In this document: positions 32,026-34,321 of the stretch, one piece after another
Position numbering within the stretch: the stretch's first letter is position 1
How the letters are laid out: the number at the start of each line of letters is the position of its first letter
Assembly: GCA_013388805.1 (NCBI GenBank)
Contig: JACAEO010000095.1
Coordinates: 1-34,321 of the forward strand
Origin: Chloroflexota bacterium
GTDB lineage: Bacteria > Chloroflexota > Chloroflexia > Chloroflexales > Chloroflexaceae
Direction: 5' to 3'
DNA: 34,321 bases
Notes under the pieces: generated by a model
Databases searched by the model: none
What the model saw: the letters and a program-made list of their open reading frames with translations, nothing else
What the model was told of the DNA's origin: nothing
Translations under genes and position numbers: made by a program

Positions 32026-32053
32026 GCCCCCCACGCCGAGTGGCGCGGGGGGC
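32026..32053. terminator. Terminator hairpin after the oxidase cluster
   Basis: A 12-bp stem GCCCCCCACGCC/GGCGCGGGGGGC with one mismatch and a 4-nt loop, lying between the convergent oxidase and DUF7282 genes. There is no T-tract, so it may work from both sides or with other factors. Confidence 0.6.
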
Positions 32054-32090
32054 GCGTTGTCTGTGGTCGTGCGGAACGTGCCGACCAGGC

Positions 32091-32708
32091 TTACGCCGGC
32101 TGGAGCGCGGCCCGGCTCGTGGTGAAACCGCCGAGGGCGATCAGGCCGAGGGCCAGAGCAAGCAGGGGCAGGAGCAGGTCCTCCTCACCGGCCGTGTGCG
32201 GCATGATGTCCGGCGGGCTCGTGGTGACAGGCGTGGCGTCGCTGGCTGCCGTAAGGTCGAGGCCGCCCGCCTGCACCGTGATCTCGGCAAGCACCGGCAC
32301 GCCATCGATGACGATCGGGCTGTCCGGGCCACCCGGGAACTCGTACTGGCCGATCACCCCCTCATCGACATGCAGCATGGCCCAGAGTGGTGCGCCCTCA
32401 GCGACCTCCTCGGCCAGCCGCACCACCACATCGCGGTTCGTCCCCGCCTTGAGCGCTGCCCGGCCGATGCTCGGTGACACGAGCAGCTTGCCGTCCGGGC
32501 CAGCTTTGTAGATCACGATCCAGCCATCCTGTGGAATCATCGCCCGCTGTACAACAATGGTCCCGGAGATGACCGGCTGGTCTGCAAGCGTAATGCTAGC
32601 CGGCCCCGACTGGGCCGCGGCTGGCAGCGCAACCGTCACGATCAGCGTCAGCAGGGCGATGAAGGCAACTCCCCCTACACGCCGTCCACGCGTTACCATC
32701 CTGAGCAT
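32091..32708 (-). CDS. DUF7282-domain surface protein with C-terminal anchor
   Basis: 205-aa exported protein. A signal peptide (about 1-33, cut near AAA-QS) is followed by the DUF7282 domain: VVQRAMIPQDGWIVIYKAG, then VVVRLAEEVAEGAPLWAML, the HVDEG acidic patch and a YEFPGG strand. A short linker and one helix (about 175-195) anchor it, ending in a short basic tail. DUF7282 is common in haloarchaea and Chloroflexota surface proteins and its role is unknown. The start is ATG 32708; ATG 32699 is also possible. It converges on the oxidase cluster, so it is not part of that operon. Confidence 0.85.
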   Translation of the reverse strand: MLRMVTRGRRVGGVAFIALLTLIVTVALPAAAQSGPASITLADQPVISGTIVVQRAMIPQDGWIVIYKAGPDGKLLVSPSIGRAALKAGTNRDVVVRLAEEVAEGAPLWAMLHVDEGVIGQYEFPGGPDSPIVIDGVPVLAEITVQAGGLDLTAASDATPVTTSPPDIMPHTAGEEDLLLPLLALALGLIALGGFTTSRAALQPA

Positions 32709-32908
32709 CGTGGCAGGTTCCTTTCCGCTACTACCGCGTCGTGCGGCGGGTCATCAGTGCATCTCTATGAACGCAAACCGGCGCGAATCTGTACTATTGC
32801 TGGCGTGGCGTTGTGCTAACGGTGGCCGGGCGCACGCCGCGCATCATTTTGTCGAAGGGGGCGGTACATAGGCAGAGCTGGCTCAATGCCTGAAGGAGGG
32901 CTCTGCCG

Positions 32909-34321
32909 ATGCGCTACCATTTCGTCCTGGCCACCTTGCTGGTGTGCATCCTCGCACCTGCCGCCGCTCACGCCCAGGATCAGGCGCCCGCCCTGCGCGT
33001 GGTCGAGGTGAGGCGCGAGGCCCTGGTGGCCGAGCTTGTCTGCCCTGAGAACGCTGCGCTCGCGCTGGCCGCCACGATCGACGGCGCGCCCCGTGACCTG
33101 GTTGTCCAGCCCGCTGCCGCTGAACCGGCAGCCCTGGCCCTGGTGATCGAGACGACCCCGGCGATGGGTGAGGCCGGCACACCTCACAGTTCGCGCCTGC
33201 ACGATGCAGTGACCCGCGCGACGGCGCTGCTCGATCGTGCCCCGCCAGGTTCACAGGTGGGCCTGGTGGCCTTCGACCGTACGGCCCGGGTCATTCAACC
33301 GCTGAGTACTGACATCCTCGCGGCACGCCGCGCCCTGGGCGCCCTGGTGACGGCCCCCCATACGCCCGAAGACTCGTCTTCCGGCTATGCCCTCGATCAG
33401 GGGCTGCGCCGCGGTGCTGAACTGCTCGCCGCAGCCCCGGCGGGTCCCCGTGTGCTGGTTGTCTTCGCCGCCGGGCCTGCGGGCGAGCTCGACCCCACCA
33501 CGCTGCGCGCCCCGATCGACACCGGGCTCTCACTCGCGCTCGTGGAGCTTGGCGGCCCTGCGGGCGCGGCGAGTGCACTGACCCGGGCCGCCTCCGAACT
33601 GGGCGCTGTCTACCTGTCCTACCACGCTGCCGAGAGCGCGGCGCTCCCGACGCAGGCCGCCAGCGTGGACCAGGGGCTTGGTGCGCTGCTGGCAGCGCCG
33701 CTGCGCTTGCAGGTAGCGAGCGAGGCGCTCGCTCCCGGCGCGCACCAGTTGACGATCACAGGCTGCGGCGCGCCACTCGCCACGAGCTTCGAGACCGCAG
33801 TCGCCCGCCACAGCGTGGGTGGCTGGCCGGCGAGCCTTGGAGTGGCGGTGCTGGTGGTTGGCGGAGCGCTGCTGGCCTGGCGGCGCCGCGCAACCCGTGC
33901 TGCGACGGGCAGCAGCGGCGCGAGCACGGCGCGCTACCGGGCGCCAGGTGCCGTAACCACGGCCCGTGGCTCGCGCCAGGGTGCCGCGCCGGCGCTGGAG
34001 CTCGTCGTGTGGGATGGGCGCGAGCGGCGCGTGCAGCCGCTCCGCGACCGCCAGATCAGCCTGGGGCGGGACCCGGGGTGCGACGTCTGCATCGCCAGCG
34101 AGTGGGTCTCGGCGCTGCACGCCCGTATCAGCGTGGTCGATCAGGGCGTCGAGATCACCGACCTGGGGAGCACCAATGGCACGACCGTCGGTGAGCCCGG
34201 GCGCATCCTTGCGCCGGATCTACCGGAGCCGCTGGAGCTTGGGGAGATCGTACGGATCGGGCCGGAGGTGCGCCTGAGCGTGCAGGCAGCCGCGCGGGCC
34301 GGCGCCGGGGCGGCCCCGTGA
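32909..34321 (+). CDS. Transmembrane VWA-like / FHA-domain protein
   Basis: 470-aa protein with a signal peptide (1-22, cut at AHA-QD), an extracellular von Willebrand A-like domain (about 70-260), a small beta domain, one helix (about 306-325), a basic linker and a C-terminal FHA domain (about 360-455). The FHA core is intact: GR (Arg387), the Ser and His of WVSALHA, and STNGT, as needed to bind phosphothreonine in the cytoplasm. The VWA MIDAS is degenerate: IETTPAM stands where DxSxS is expected, so metal-dependent adhesion is doubtful. GAAGGAGG precedes the ATG by 10 nt. The stop is the last three bases of the window. Likely links an outside event to a Ser/Thr kinase pathway. Confidence 0.88.
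   Translation: MRYHFVLATLLVCILAPAAAHAQDQAPALRVVEVRREALVAELVCPENAALALAATIDGAPRDLVVQPAAAEPAALALVIETTPAMGEAGTPHSSRLHDAVTRATALLDRAPPGSQVGLVAFDRTARVIQPLSTDILAARRALGALVTAPHTPEDSSSGYALDQGLRRGAELLAAAPAGPRVLVVFAAGPAGELDPTTLRAPIDTGLSLALVELGGPAGAASALTRAASELGAVYLSYHAAESAALPTQAASVDQGLGALLAAPLRLQVASEALAPGAHQLTITGCGAPLATSFETAVARHSVGGWPASLGVAVLVVGGALLAWRRRATRAATGSSGASTARYRAPGAVTTARGSRQGAAPALELVVWDGRERRVQPLRDRQISLGRDPGCDVCIASEWVSALHARISVVDQGVEITDLGSTNGTTVGEPGRILAPDLPEPLELGEIVRIGPEVRLSVQAAARAGAGAAP

Overview
This 34.3 kb window is GC-rich chromosomal DNA with closely packed genes, frequent GTG and TTG starts and short intergenic gaps. The gene set points to a filamentous-type Chloroflexota (class Chloroflexia): a Thermus-like ba3 cytochrome oxidase cluster with a SCO copper chaperone, a DUF7282 surface protein, a BtpA-PfkB pair, a Calx-beta giant surface protein, an LCP protein without outer-membrane machinery, and dispersed REP-like repeats. 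This assignment is inference from gene content; there is no rRNA here to settle it. I see no CRISPR array, prophage, transposase or defence island.

Layout. 1-4150 (minus): LCP cell-wall ligase, S41 C-terminal-processing-type protease, CCA-adding/poly(A) polymerase-type nucleotidyltransferase. 4271-4347: tRNA-Val(GAC) with its own promoter. 4406-7365 (plus): secreted lamin-tail protein, a GDP-deoxyhexose SDR enzyme, rsmI. 7374-8261 (minus): DapA-superfamily lyase. 8262-8956: gene-less, repeat-rich. 8957-10833 (minus): BtpA-family and PfkB-family genes. They diverge from a hybrid histidine kinase (10978-13404) through what look like overlapping back-to-back promoters. 13652-14575 (plus): eIF2B-like protein. 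14717-16657 (minus): PhnP-like metallohydrolase and a GT4 glycosyltransferase. 16941-23865 (plus): a sensor kinase overlapping by 53 nt the start of a 1571-residue Calx-beta protein. 23866-24312: gene-less, with a MITE-like 70-bp element and a G-quadruplex motif. 24313-26421 (plus): membrane glycosyltransferase with TPRs. 26375-28592 (minus): IclR regulator and glycerate 2-kinase. 28793-32001 (plus): SCO, CoxIIa, CoxII and CoxI of a ba3 oxidase. 32091-32708 (minus): DUF7282 membrane protein. 32909-34321 (plus): VWA-like/FHA membrane protein, ending on the last base of the window.

How the genes work together. The clearest functional units are the oxidase cluster (copper delivery to CuA plus a two-subunit oxidase with its one-helix subunit IIa), the IclR-glycerate kinase operon (probable glyoxylate/glycerate metabolism under local control), and the sensor kinase/Calx-beta pair (probable control or co-production of a surface fibre). 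Many genes concern the cell envelope: LCP, the S41 protease, glycosyltransferases, the nucleotide-sugar enzyme, the lamin-tail, Calx-beta, DUF7282 and FHA proteins.

Most noteworthy: an S41 protease with Thr where the catalytic Lys should be; overlapping divergent promoters at 10853-10900; a tiny TIR/direct-repeat element carrying a G4 motif at 23928-24019; a minisatellite at 8580-8763; and two dispersed repeat families, one of which supplies the stop codon of a glycosyltransferase gene.
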